Shown piece after piece: positions 6,697-15,276 of a stretch of DNA of 64,000 nucleotides (position 1 is its first letter; each line of letters starts with the position of its first letter). Made by a program: the position numbers and the translations under genes. The notes below the pieces were generated by a model. The model searched no databases. It was not told the DNA's origin and was given only the letters and a program-made list of their open reading frames with translations. The stretch is from NCBI RefSeq assembly GCF_001654865.1, contig NZ_LXEO01000070.1, positions 1 through 64,000 on the forward strand, read 5' to 3'. This DNA is from Buttiauxella noackiae ATCC 51607. Its GTDB lineage: Bacteria; Pseudomonadota; Gammaproteobacteria; Enterobacterales; Enterobacteriaceae.

Positions 6697-7035
6697 TCAG
6701 TTAGTCTGCTGACCATTTACCGCCGGTTGGTCTGCCGGAGTGGTGACCGTTCTGGTCTGACGCACTTTCTTACCGGTTTTCTTTTTGCTGTTCAGGATGT
6801 CGCGAACGGCTTTAATACCGACAGTGATCTCCACCGATTCCAGTGCCGATTTGATATCTTCCGCGCTATATCCCTTCGATTCTGAAAGCAAAATAATTTG
6901 CGGCATGAGCTGTTCGAGCACGCTCGACTTTGTCAGTCGTTTTTCTGTCAGATCGGGTAAATCATCCAGCGCCGACTTTGCCAGTTCCACATCATCAGCG
7001 GTAAACCATTTCTTGTCTGTTTTTGTGTCCATCAT
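6697..7035 (-). CDS. small oriT-adjacent protein, possible transfer accessory protein (112 aa)
   Basis: The 112-aa protein is mostly helical: 'WFTADDVELAKSALDDLPDL', 'SSVLEQLMPQIILLSESKGY' and 'EDIKSALESVEITVGIKAVR', with a very basic tail 'SKKKTGKKVRQTRT'. Small helical proteins with basic tails beside oriT often belong to the relaxosome or to mobilization regulation, but I cannot name the family. It is transcribed away from oriT, opposite to nikA, so the two genes diverge from the same intergenic region. ATG at 7035 is chosen; a second Met follows immediately. Confidence 0.65.
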   Translation of the reverse strand: MMDTKTDKKWFTADDVELAKSALDDLPDLTEKRLTKSSVLEQLMPQIILLSESKGYSAEDIKSALESVEITVGIKAVRDILNSKKKTGKKVRQTRTVTTPADQPAVNGQQTN

Positions 7036-7315
7036 TTTCCGTTTCCTGCTACTCAGAGGGTCATCATTTCAGCAGGATTATAAACCTAACTGGGGATGCA
7101 AGCCAAACCCCCGCTTTTCTGGCGTAAGCCGGTGACGGCGAAGAAAAAATCACATATACTTCTGAGCAAGAATCGAAATCATGTGTAAAACGTGGGACAG
7201 GGTATGTTTTGTTGAACCGCCTGCACGCAGACGGTCCCCCAAAACGGCCTGGTCAGGACTCCGTCCCGACACCCTATGAATCGTGCCCACCTCAGAAGTG
7301 GTGGTGGAGTGGATT
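7036..7315. other. origin of transfer region (oriT) upstream of nikA
   Basis: This 280-bp gap separates the divergent 112-aa gene and nikA, where oriT sits in IncI plasmids. An imperfect inverted repeat at 7216-7235 (ACCGCCTGC/GCAGACGGT) is the kind bound by NikA. On the minus strand the repeat is followed 10 nt on by CATACCCTG/TCCC (7194-7206), a fair match to the MOBP nick rule ATCCTG/Y, which would put the nick near 7197/7198. Alternatives on the same strand are ATCCTG/C near 7070 and TCCTGAC near 7255. All would send the leftward region in first. The exact nick cannot be fixed from sequence alone. Confidence 0.6.
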
Positions 7316-7660
7316 ATGAGTAAGAGTGAAAAACGCCAGCGTGGGGTGTTATTTCTGGGAATACGCTGGTATCCCGAAGAGAAAGAACAGGTAGTGGAAA
7401 GTGCGCGCTCAGCAGGTCTGAGTGCAGGAGAATATCTCCGGCGTTGTGCCCTCGGTCGTCGCATTGTGGCCAAAGGGGATTCACGCCAGATGAAAGAAAT
7501 TATGAAACTCGGTGGCCTGCAAAAGCATCTGTATCTGGAGATGCAAAAGCAGGGGATGATGACCACCGAGCTGAGCAAGCAGTTTGCAGAAACACTGACC
7601 GCCCTGCAGATTGCCCTGATGAAGTTTGATGCGAAAAGCCTGAATAATACTGAGGACTGA
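7316..7660 (+). CDS. nikA: NikA-like relaxosome accessory protein
   Basis: The 114-aa protein begins MSKSEKRQRGVLFLGIRWYP and has a ribbon-helix-helix plan: a beta strand 'GVLFLGIRWYPEEKEQV', then 'SAGLSAGEYLRRCALGRRI'. NikA of R64 (109 aa) binds an inverted repeat at oriT, bends the DNA and recruits the relaxase NikB. The ATG at 7316 has GGAG upstream and gives the usual length; an earlier in-frame start at 7283 lies in the oriT hairpins. One base separates its stop from the nikB ATG, so the pair is coupled. C-terminal helices with 'LQKHLYLEMQKQGMM' may contact NikB. Confidence 0.87.
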   Translation: MSKSEKRQRGVLFLGIRWYPEEKEQVVESARSAGLSAGEYLRRCALGRRIVAKGDSRQMKEIMKLGGLQKHLYLEMQKQGMMTTELSKQFAETLTALQIALMKFDAKSLNNTED

Positions 7661-7661
7661 T

Positions 7662-9578
7662 ATGCTTGCAGTGGTTCCACCTAAACGTCGTGACGGTAAC
7701 TCCAGCTTTGTGAAGCTGGTGTCGTATACCGTTTGTCGTGAGGATGTGAACCTGAGCGAAACGCTGTCTCCGGATAACCCGACTTTCCGTCTCCCACGCT
7801 CTGAAGAAGCTATCTTTAACAACCTTGTCAGTTATGCCACCCGTAACGCATTGCCTGATTCTGATGATGTGATCGCGATGTTCCCTGATGGTCGCCAGCA
7901 AGTGAAATTCGACAAGGTCGTGTGTGAAACCAATTGTTTTTCTCTGGCGTCCGCCGCCTCAGAAATGAACATGGTCGCGATGCAGAACGCTCGCTGTAAG
8001 GACCCGGTTTACCACACTATTCTGTCGTGGCCAGAAGGTGAGCGTCCGACGCATGACCAGATTTTTGAGTCTGCCCGTCATTGTCTGAAAGGGCTAGGTA
8101 TGGCTGACCATCAATATGTTTTTGCCATCCACGATGACACCGATAACCTGCATGTTCATCTGTCGGTTAACCGTGTGAACCCGGTGACCTATAAAGCGGC
8201 CTCGTTATATAACGACCACTTTGTGCTGGACCGTTGTTGTCGTGAAATGGAGCTGAAACACCAGTGGAAACATGACAACGGACCGTATCGTGTCAATGAC
8301 CAGGATATGGTTGTTCGCAATAAAAACTTCTATAAACCGGCACCGGCTGCGGCCCGTCGTCTGGAGTTTTTCAGCGATAAAGAAAGCCTGCATACCTACG
8401 CTGTTGACCATTGTCGTGACAAAATTGAAACGCTGCTTATGTCTGATCAGCAGTATCAATGGGATGATATTCATGATGTGTTTCATGCGGCGGGGCTGGA
8501 GTTACGGCAGAAAGGGACAGGGCTTGCCATCTATGACATCAATGATGATTCACAGATCCCATTGCGTGCCAGTCGCCTGCATCCTGAGCTGACACTTGCC
8601 GATCAGCAGGAACACATTGGCGCTTTTGAGCTGGCACCGAAAAGGGATGATGCCCCCGGTCGACTGGTTCAGAACTGCGTCCCTGTTGAATCCCTGTATG
8701 ACAGTCTTCTTCATTGTCGTGACCGTGGCGCGCGTGCAGAACGTCGCATTGCACGTGCTGAAGCGCGGGAAGATTTGATTGGCCGTTACAAGTCTTATAA
8801 GAATGGGTTTGTCCGTCCGGATCTCTCAAAAGATGACATGCGCACGCGTTTCCGTGAGGTTGCAGCAGAGTACCGTGTCAGGAAAAATCACGTTCGCCTG
8901 GTGCAGCGTGATCCGTTGCTGCGCAAGCTGATGTATCGTGCGCTGGAAGTCGATAAGATGAAGGCCATGTCCGCGCTGAAAATCCAAATCCGGACAGAGC
9001 GCGATGCCATCAAGGCTTCGCCTGATGCCCGACCATTATCGTACCGGGCATGGGTGGAAGTGCAGGCGAGCCAGCTGGATGCCGCAGCTGTTTCCCAGTT
9101 ACGTGGCTGGGCTTACAGACAACAACGTCAGAACAGAACCGCGCCGATTTCAGGTAATGTTTTCCTTAATGCTGTCGCAGATGATGTGAAGCCTGCCACT
9201 ATTCGTGGCTATGAAACGACGGTGAAACGTGACGGTGCAGTGGTCTATTCGTCCGGGGGGAAACCTGTACTGATGGACAGAGGTGTGCTGATTGAAGTGG
9301 CTGATGCTCCCGAAGAGCGTGGAAAAAATCTCGCCATGGCGATGCATATTACTGCGCAGAAGAGTGGTGAGCGGTCGGAAATTCGTGGGGACACTGCCTT
9401 TGTCCGGGATGCCATTGGGCGTATACCGCACTTTAATTCCTCGTCGGGTAAGACCGTGCCGTTGACCCATCCCGTACAACGTCAGTGGGCGGGCTATGAT
9501 GCGCCTAAACCGGCTGAAGAGAAACAGGTCGTGCCGCAAAACGCTGCGCCGCGCTACACACCACCAAAACCGCAATGA
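7662..9578 (+). CDS. nikB: NikB-like MOBP relaxase (short form)
   Basis: The 638-aa protein would cleave the transferred strand at oriT and stay attached to its 5' end. The N-terminus 'PPKRRDGNSSFVKLVSY' carries the candidate nucleophilic Tyr. The metal-binding motif 'HDDTDNLHVHLSVNRV' (about residues 159-174) is the MOBP HxDxxxxHxH type. A CR/E-rich helical region and 'PLSYRAWVEVQASQLDAAA' through 'LRGWAYRQQRQNR' match the C-terminal half of R64 NikB. R64 NikB is 899 aa; this one seems to have one copy of the 'FFSDKESLHTYAVDHCRDKIE' module instead of several. It is coupled to nikA. Confidence 0.88.
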   Translation: MLAVVPPKRRDGNSSFVKLVSYTVCREDVNLSETLSPDNPTFRLPRSEEAIFNNLVSYATRNALPDSDDVIAMFPDGRQQVKFDKVVCETNCFSLASAASEMNMVAMQNARCKDPVYHTILSWPEGERPTHDQIFESARHCLKGLGMADHQYVFAIHDDTDNLHVHLSVNRVNPVTYKAASLYNDHFVLDRCCREMELKHQWKHDNGPYRVNDQDMVVRNKNFYKPAPAAARRLEFFSDKESLHTYAVDHCRDKIETLLMSDQQYQWDDIHDVFHAAGLELRQKGTGLAIYDINDDSQIPLRASRLHPELTLADQQEHIGAFELAPKRDDAPGRLVQNCVPVESLYDSLLHCRDRGARAERRIARAEAREDLIGRYKSYKNGFVRPDLSKDDMRTRFREVAAEYRVRKNHVRLVQRDPLLRKLMYRALEVDKMKAMSALKIQIRTERDAIKASPDARPLSYRAWVEVQASQLDAAAVSQLRGWAYRQQRQNRTAPISGNVFLNAVADDVKPATIRGYETTVKRDGAVVYSSGGKPVLMDRGVLIEVADAPEERGKNLAMAMHITAQKSGERSEIRGDTAFVRDAIGRIPHFNSSSGKTVPLTHPVQRQWAGYDAPKPAEEKQVVPQNAAPRYTPPKPQ

Positions 9579-9711
9579 CGGGGTGGTGATAACAGGATCA
9601 GGGAGTACGGGGGCTTGCATACCTTCCGGATGCCAGGGCAGTGTGGCTTGATACTGACCCTGGCATTTCCCTGATACCCAGCAGGACTCGTTACATCATG
9701 AATCTTCCACC

Positions 9712-9906
9712 TTAGTGGATGTCATCATCTCCGCTAAACCTGCCTTCTTCAGCGGCCGCCATATCGGCCATAAAATCCAGAAGCAGCGTGACCGCCTGGG
9801 GTCGAGTGATAGCACCGGCTTTATAACGGTCGAGGATAGCGGCCAGATAGTCCGTCATATTAAACATCGGACTTTCCATTGGGATGAGTTCATCAGGATC
9901 TTTCAT
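9712..9906 (-). CDS. small acidic hypothetical protein (64 aa)
   Basis: A 64-aa acidic frame, 'DELIPMESPMFNMTDYLAAI' then 'LDRYKAGAITRPQAVTLLLD', ends in DDDIH. It is predicted helical and has no membrane segment. The ribosome-binding sequence is weak. It lies between nikB and nuc on the strand of the tra block, about 210 bp ahead of the block in the other direction. I do not recognise a function. Codon use and composition make it a plausible gene, but it could be spurious. Confidence 0.5.
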   Translation of the reverse strand: MKDPDELIPMESPMFNMTDYLAAILDRYKAGAITRPQAVTLLLDFMADMAAAEEGRFSGDDDIH

Positions 9907-10115
9907 AAGATTTTATGCTTTCAGAGGGCGGATTAGCGGGATATTGCATCAAGCATATGCGAGTTAAAATTCCCTGCAAATATTTCTGTTACAAATTCCG
10001 CGTTACATCATGAAATTCGGGAAAATTCCTAATACTTTCCAGAAGAATATTCCGCCCACCTTTCTGGTTATCCACGTTATTGTCACACATGGTGATCATT
10101 ACCGGAAACTTCTGG

Positions 10116-10643
10116 CTATTTCATGGGGTTATCTGGCTCAAATGATTCTCCCCAGAGGCGTTCAAATTCCTGCTGATAGGCTGTGGCGGTGGCCCGATGA
10201 TCCCACACAACCAGGGTGTTTTCTGCATTTCTCCGGCTGGCGCTGGAGGTGTAATTAAACGAGCCGGTTTGCGTTGTCACACCATCCGCCACCATGAATT
10301 TGTTGTGCTGAATAGCATATTTCCCGTTAAGCCGGACGGGGACTCCCTGCCTCTGAAGCCAGGTCACGGCGGAATACTTTCCACCGTTGTCTTTCGCATC
10401 TGCCAGTACCCGGACTTTTACGCCCCGCCGTTGTGCCGCCAGCAGGGCTTCGGCAACCTGTCGGCTGGTAAAGCCATACGCTGCGACATCGAGCGAACTG
10501 CGCGCGCTATTTGCCACATTCAGGACGTTCAGTGTCGCGCTGTTGCCGGGTGAAAATCCGACGGTAATGCGTGTTTCAGTAGCGGTTGAAGTCAGGGGAG
10601 TGATTAAAATCGTCAGTAAAAGCGTGTTGCGCCAGATTTTCAT
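10116..10643 (-). CDS. nuc: Nuc-like secreted endonuclease, phospholipase D superfamily
   Basis: This 175-aa protein has a signal-peptide-like N-terminus (MKIWRNTLLLTILITPLTST, cleavage near residue 21) and the single HKD motif of the Nuc family, HNKFMVADG with His113, Lys115 and Asp120, followed by 'TQTGSFNYTSSA'. pKM101 Nuc (about 177 aa) is an EDTA-resistant endonuclease that dimerises to bring two HKD motifs together; its role in transfer is dispensable. The start at 10643 is chosen because it gives the signal peptide and family length; it lies inside the end of trbC, overlapping by 68 bp in another frame. It is the last gene of the leftward transfer block. Confidence 0.88.
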   Translation of the reverse strand: MKIWRNTLLLTILITPLTSTATETRITVGFSPGNSATLNVLNVANSARSSLDVAAYGFTSRQVAEALLAAQRRGVKVRVLADAKDNGGKYSAVTWLQRQGVPVRLNGKYAIQHNKFMVADGVTTQTGSFNYTSSASRRNAENTLVVWDHRATATAYQQEFERLWGESFEPDNPMK

Positions 10644-12912
10644 AATAGCTGTCCTGAATTTGGTCATCGCCAGCCTGTGCCGGTGTGAACGAATGGGAAG
10701 AAGCAGGCGAGGGTTCGACGGTGTGGGGTAAGGTTTCCGCATTGCCTGCTGTGGTCTTTATGCTGTTGTTGTTCTTGTGTGCCTGTTCCACGCGTTTTTT
10801 CGAGATGCGCACGCGTGCCACTTCGCTGACACACCCATAACGACCCTGTGTTTTTTCCAGCACCTGAGTGGCTGTTTCAAAGAGCAGGGCCGCTCTTTCT
10901 TCCGGGGGGCAGGTAAAGTCATTACGGTTATCCAGATCGGTGGCCAGTGTGACCAGCGCGCTGAGGGTTTTATCTTTGATCCGTGCGCCTTGTTTACTGT
11001 TCCATGCCTCCGGTGACGTCATGAGGCAGACATCGAGGATGGCGCGGATATTTTGCTGGGATACCGGGCGACGTCGTTCAGCGGCCGGGACTTCCTTGCA
11101 CAAATCATTAAAGTCAGGGCGGCGGAGCGGCACATAGCGGTTAATTCTGACCTTCAGCTTTGAGATTTTGTCTTCATCCGGAATGTGGATGGAGTTGCTA
11201 CGCACCTGGCGGTCTTCAAAAACGATAATGCCTTCCCCTGCGGCCAGTGCCTTCAGCTCAGACAGCTGGATGTTGTCCCGTTCGCGAAACTCGACGGTAC
11301 TTGCATCTTCATAACCGCCCATATTGTTCTTATCCATACGGACCTGTTCGGCGTAGTGACCGGTGCCGCCTACCGCACGGATCATCTTCAGGGTGTCTTC
11401 CGTATCTTCCGTCTTCATGAACTGTTTGGTGCCGAGGTTGGCATTGACGGAATAGACTTCCTTGCCGTGACGCAGCATCGCCTGAATATCCTGGGCGAGA
11501 ATAACCAGCATGTATTTCAGGCTTCGCATCTGGGCCGCCAGTTTGGCGAGTCCGGGGGCAAAGTAGTACCCGACTTCATCACAGAGCACCATAAACGGGA
11601 ACTTGCTGGCGAACTTCTTCACCGTCAGCGTGTGTTCCGGCGAGCCCTCGATATGGTTCCCCAGGTCTTTGGCGATGTTCATCTGGATATCTGAGATAAA
11701 GAGTTTACCGAGCGTGGACGCCTCGTTATCGGACAACTCCAGTGCGGGTATCAGAACCACCAGGGTACGGTCATTATGCAGAATATCCTGCATATCGATG
11801 TCGCCGCCGGTTTTGGGGAAGATATGGCCATAGGTGTCGTTAAACATGCCGAGCATTCGGGTGAACTGCTGGATAAGAAATCCGTGCTGATCCAGCGCAC
11901 CCTGTGACCATTCTGCCGGGCGGTTGACCAGACGCATGTCAAAACCTGCCAGGTTCGACAGGTAGTTTTCCATCGGCTTGTAGCCTTCCTCATGCCAGTT
12001 CTGCTCCAGCGCCTCCCGGTACAGGCCCACGAACTTTACCAGGGGGAAGTAGGACTGAATGACGTCCTGAGTCAGAGAAATATTGTCCCGGGCTCGTTTG
12101 TAACACAGAGCATAAATCAGGGCGTTTCGCATGGCGCGGGCCTTATCCTTCCAGCCCTCGTCACTGCCGTTGCTGCTTGGCATCAGGGATTCCATCAGCT
12201 GCGTGATGAACGTCGGGCTGCCGTGGGCGAACGGGTTGGTGGAGTTGGTCTGCGGGCGGGATTTGTCCCCGGCCAGCAGTTTCCGGAATTTGTCATCGTT
12301 ACCGGTGATGAAGTTGAGCACATGCCAGTCATCTTCCTGTCCGAACCGTCTGGCCATCGACCAGGTGGCAACCGCCAGGTCAATCTGCGCCTTGCCGTCC
12401 GATATGCAGCAACCCCGTGCCCAGCACAGGGAGTTCAGGTACAGCGAGTACAGGGTTTCCGTTTTACCGCCGCCGGTCGTGGCCATGATTTGCATATGAC
12501 GCAGTGCATCATCTGACTCCAGCCACAATTCGCGGCCACGGTCGCGTCCGCGCCCGGTGCCGAGGCATAACACCCCGGACGCTTTCCGGCGTATCAGCTT
12601 TGGCAGGTTCAGGTTCAGCCACGGAATATTGCGGCTCAGTTCGCGCTCAGTGGATAAATCCAGACCGCCGACATCCATCGGTATGCGCAGGGGAAGGCGG
12701 AAGAGCTGATCGCTGAAGCCGACCAGGAGCACAATACACACCGGCAGGGATATCAGCAGCGTAGCGGGCCACAGCACACCCAGCGTTAAGGCAAAAACGA
12801 GGAAGAACTGGACGGTGAACGGGGCCAGCATAAGCTGTTCAACCATTTCTGTTCTCACCTGTCGGCTGATCAGGCTGTCTTTTACCTGCGTTTTACGTTT
12901 ACGAGTTTCCAT
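10576..12912 (-). CDS. trbC: TrbC, VirD4/DotL-type coupling protein ATPase
   Basis: The 778-aa coupling protein should link the relaxosome to the Dot/Icm-like channel at the inner membrane. Two hydrophobic segments lie at about residues 33-70. Walker A is ATTGGGKTE (about 144-152), Walker B is MVLCDEVGYY (about 441-450), and an HxR-type arginine region follows. This matches IncI1 TrbC (763 aa) and Legionella DotL/IcmO. The ATG at 12912 has AAGGA upstream. It is preceded by trbB with a 12-bp gap and overlaps nuc. Family knowledge says TrbC is essential for IncI transfer and pairs with TrbA (DotM-like). Confidence 0.9.
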   Translation of the reverse strand: METRKRKTQVKDSLISRQVRTEMVEQLMLAPFTVQFFLVFALTLGVLWPATLLISLPVCIVLLVGFSDQLFRLPLRIPMDVGGLDLSTERELSRNIPWLNLNLPKLIRRKASGVLCLGTGRGRDRGRELWLESDDALRHMQIMATTGGGKTETLYSLYLNSLCWARGCCISDGKAQIDLAVATWSMARRFGQEDDWHVLNFITGNDDKFRKLLAGDKSRPQTNSTNPFAHGSPTFITQLMESLMPSSNGSDEGWKDKARAMRNALIYALCYKRARDNISLTQDVIQSYFPLVKFVGLYREALEQNWHEEGYKPMENYLSNLAGFDMRLVNRPAEWSQGALDQHGFLIQQFTRMLGMFNDTYGHIFPKTGGDIDMQDILHNDRTLVVLIPALELSDNEASTLGKLFISDIQMNIAKDLGNHIEGSPEHTLTVKKFASKFPFMVLCDEVGYYFAPGLAKLAAQMRSLKYMLVILAQDIQAMLRHGKEVYSVNANLGTKQFMKTEDTEDTLKMIRAVGGTGHYAEQVRMDKNNMGGYEDASTVEFRERDNIQLSELKALAAGEGIIVFEDRQVRSNSIHIPDEDKISKLKVRINRYVPLRRPDFNDLCKEVPAAERRRPVSQQNIRAILDVCLMTSPEAWNSKQGARIKDKTLSALVTLATDLDNRNDFTCPPEERAALLFETATQVLEKTQGRYGCVSEVARVRISKKRVEQAHKNNNSIKTTAGNAETLPHTVEPSPASSHSFTPAQAGDDQIQDSYYENLAQHAFTDDFNHSPDFNRY

Positions 12913-12924
12913 CTGGTGTCATCC

Positions 12925-13923
12925 TTATGGCTGGCTGTCGAGAAACGCCTTAATGGCTTCATCACTGGTCATGACCTGTAGTGGGATCATCCGGCCATCG
13001 TCACTGATAACCGTTGGTGTGCCGGGAAGCTGGAACATATCCAGTGCCATGTCATTGCGCGCCAGCGCATCGAAGCCCGCATCGCAGCTCACCGGGGCCA
13101 CGTTCTGTGCCGGATTGAGCATCCCTGCACCGATATCAAACAGGTCGCGCCACAGGCCTGCGCGTTTTTCTGCCGGCGCGCACAAGACGGGCGCCACACG
13201 CTCAGCCGTTGTGGCTTTACCCACCATCGTGACCGGGAAAATGACCACGTTGTATTGCCCGGCTATGGCCTGGACAGTCGGTTCGAAAATACGGCAGTTT
13301 CCACACTCCGGATCGGAGAACAGATACAGTGTCCGGGGATGGCCGGTAGACAGTGAAACGGTGTAGCTGCCGTTCGCGGCTGCGGTGCTCAGACGCTGTG
13401 CCAGTAACTGACGGGCTTCTGCCATTTCCTGCTCAGACAGGCGGCCAGGCTCGTTTATGGACGACTCCGGTGCGGACGGTGCTGCTGGCGCCTGTGCGAT
13501 AACCGGTGGTGTCGGCGTTTGTTGCATCAGTCGCCCGGTAGAAATGTTAGTCGGCATCAGCAGCTCAGCCGGGGAACTACGGGTGACGTGCCCGGCAATA
13601 AAGCCGGCCAGCAGGGTGAGGCTCAGTACCGCGGCGGGCACCAGTTTGCGGCGCAGCTGGCTGGGGGTATCCATCTTGCCAAAGGCATCAGCCGTGCTGG
13701 TCAGCGCCTGGCGGGCTTCAATTTCACTGGTGGCCAAAAAGAGACGGGTGTGGGCATATTCTTCCATCAACCACAGCCCGTATTTGCCTTCCTGCTCTTT
13801 AATGACCAGATGGTAAGGCGCTTTACGCCGGCGGGAGACAGTGAACAGTTCGTCAGTATTTTTCAGTACACGCACCTGGCGGCCAGATGAGTGGGTGGTC
13901 CAGGTATCAATTAAATTGGTCAT
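12925..13923 (-). CDS. trbB: TrbB, DsbC/DsbG-like thiol-disulfide protein
   Basis: The 332-aa protein has a membrane anchor 'AAVLSLTLLAGFIAGHV' at about residues 90-110, a Pro/Ala-rich linker and a thioredoxin-like periplasmic domain with 'LYLFSDPECGNCRIFEP'. CGNC (about residue 207) is the CxxC active site and 'LPGTPTVIS' supplies the cis-proline. IncI1 TrbB has the same plan and is thought to assist disulfide formation in periplasmic transfer proteins. A cytoplasmic N-terminal domain of about 90 residues precedes the anchor. It sits 2 bp after trbA, in one operon with trbC. Confidence 0.9.
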   Translation of the reverse strand: MTNLIDTWTTHSSGRQVRVLKNTDELFTVSRRRKAPYHLVIKEQEGKYGLWLMEEYAHTRLFLATSEIEARQALTSTADAFGKMDTPSQLRRKLVPAAVLSLTLLAGFIAGHVTRSSPAELLMPTNISTGRLMQQTPTPPVIAQAPAAPSAPESSINEPGRLSEQEMAEARQLLAQRLSTAAANGSYTVSLSTGHPRTLYLFSDPECGNCRIFEPTVQAIAGQYNVVIFPVTMVGKATTAERVAPVLCAPAEKRAGLWRDLFDIGAGMLNPAQNVAPVSCDAGFDALARNDMALDMFQLPGTPTVISDDGRMIPLQVMTSDEAIKAFLDSQP

Positions 13924-13925
13924 GG

Positions 13926-15182
13926 TTATCTCATTTTTGGTTTGAAAGTGTGTACGTGGCGGTGAACGTGAGGCTCCTGCTCAGCAGCTGCGGAGGTGTC
14001 ATCCTCGTCGTCATCATCCTCTTCACCGTCGTCTTGTGGGGTTGCCGGTGATGCCTTCATTTCTTCTGCGACGGCACCGAGATTGCGCAGATCGGCTTCC
14101 AGTCCTTCAATGGCCAGTCGCATGATGGGACGGTCCAGGTGGATGCCGTACTGTGCGGACACGGTTTCCCAGTGGGCCTGACTGACCACCGCAGTTCCTT
14201 CAATAAAGGGCCACGGGCGACCCGTCGACGCCAGGGCGTACCAGAGTGTCCGGTCGAGGCCCTTCAGCCAGCGATAACGCCGGATGGGCAGGTGCAGGTC
14301 GTTGTCGTGCAGCGCCTGTATTGCGGTTCTGGCATAGCGATAGCGCCGGATCCACTCGATAGCGTCTGGCGTGGAGATGACGCGCCGGAAGGCGGCATCT
14401 GCCAGAGAAAGGTTGGGGTATCCCGTTTTGTTACGGTATTTACGGTCGGTTTTCAGCGTGGAACGGTTGAGCGTATCGACGAGGGCTTCTGCCTCTTTGC
14501 GCTTGTCCAGGAAATGCTGCAGGCCAAAGATGGCGAACATGGCTCGTTCGTGATCGGAGAACTGTTCAAACCGTTGTGCCGGCGTGCTACCTGATGTAAA
14601 GGCCTTCCCCAGCTGGGCAAAAAAACAGGCTTCTGCCAGGTCGTGGCGCAGCTGGCGGTTCACAACCAGTCTGTTTTCTTTTGCAAACTCCTCCGGTGAG
14701 GCCGCGCTGCGGTGCTCTTCCGGATCTACATTGAGCAACTGGGTCTTTTTGTCGCCGTAATTCAGTGCAGGAATAATGGCGGGTGAAAAGACAGACATAA
14801 TGCGCGGGAGTGTCCGGATGGAGATATCGCGCCGCGTTCTGCTGGCCTGGTGGCCACGCACGGCGAGTACACCAAACACGACTACCGGCACCAGGAACAA
14901 CAAAAGAATACCGGCGGTCAGGTCCATCACGGAGAAGAACTCAGACCAGGAAACGTTCTGCGCATTATTGTGCGTGTTGACCAGAAGGTTGATACGCCAG
15001 GCGGCAAGGTGGTGAGTCTGCGGGATGTCAGCCAGACTCCAGAAAAAGTACAGAAACAAGGAGGTGTACTCGACCACGGTTTCCCGGAAGAAGATGGCGA
15101 GAACAATCAGTACAACAATCAGGCCGACAGCGGCCAGCGACCAGTCGTTAGAAGACTGGTCGTCACGGTTAGGAGGTGCCAT
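13926..15182 (-). CDS. trbA: TrbA, DotM/IcmP-like inner-membrane protein
   Basis: The 418-aa protein has three hydrophobic segments: 'LAAVGLIVVLIVLAIFF' (about 16-32), 'EYTSLFLYFFWSLADI' and 'AGILLLFLVPVVVFGVLAV' (about 88-107). A cytoplasmic domain follows, with 'FEQFSDHERAMFAIFGLQHF', and a C-terminal acidic stretch runs 'DDGEEDDDDEDDTS'. The plan and operon position match IncI1 TrbA and Legionella DotM/IcmP, which forms a subcomplex with the coupling protein. It is separated from the excA-position gene by a terminator-like hairpin, so trbA-trbB-trbC may have their own promoter or depend on readthrough. Confidence 0.85.
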   Translation of the reverse strand: MAPPNRDDQSSNDWSLAAVGLIVVLIVLAIFFRETVVEYTSLFLYFFWSLADIPQTHHLAAWRINLLVNTHNNAQNVSWSEFFSVMDLTAGILLLFLVPVVVFGVLAVRGHQASRTRRDISIRTLPRIMSVFSPAIIPALNYGDKKTQLLNVDPEEHRSAASPEEFAKENRLVVNRQLRHDLAEACFFAQLGKAFTSGSTPAQRFEQFSDHERAMFAIFGLQHFLDKRKEAEALVDTLNRSTLKTDRKYRNKTGYPNLSLADAAFRRVISTPDAIEWIRRYRYARTAIQALHDNDLHLPIRRYRWLKGLDRTLWYALASTGRPWPFIEGTAVVSQAHWETVSAQYGIHLDRPIMRLAIEGLEADLRNLGAVAEEMKASPATPQDDGEEDDDDEDDTSAAAEQEPHVHRHVHTFKPKMR

Positions 15183-15216
15183 AAGAGGTTCCAGTGATGT
15201 ATTTAAGGCAAAAGAA

Positions 15217-15240
15217 AGGGCACCTGCGAAGAGGTGCCCT
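15217..15240 (-). terminator. intrinsic terminator between the excA-position gene and trbA
   Basis: On the minus strand GGGCACCT and AGGTGCCC form an 8-bp stem around a CTTCGC loop, followed by TTTCTTTT. It lies 37 bp after the excA-position gene and 35 bp before the trbA start, and would attenuate transcription between tra and trb. Confidence 0.75.
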
Positions 15241-15276
15241 GTACTCAGGAGATTGTCGGTAAGGAGACGTCAGTCG

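Noticed and set aside
10644-10742. Longer start for nuc
   Set aside because: It would precede the clear signal peptide with a basic stretch lying entirely within trbC coding sequence.
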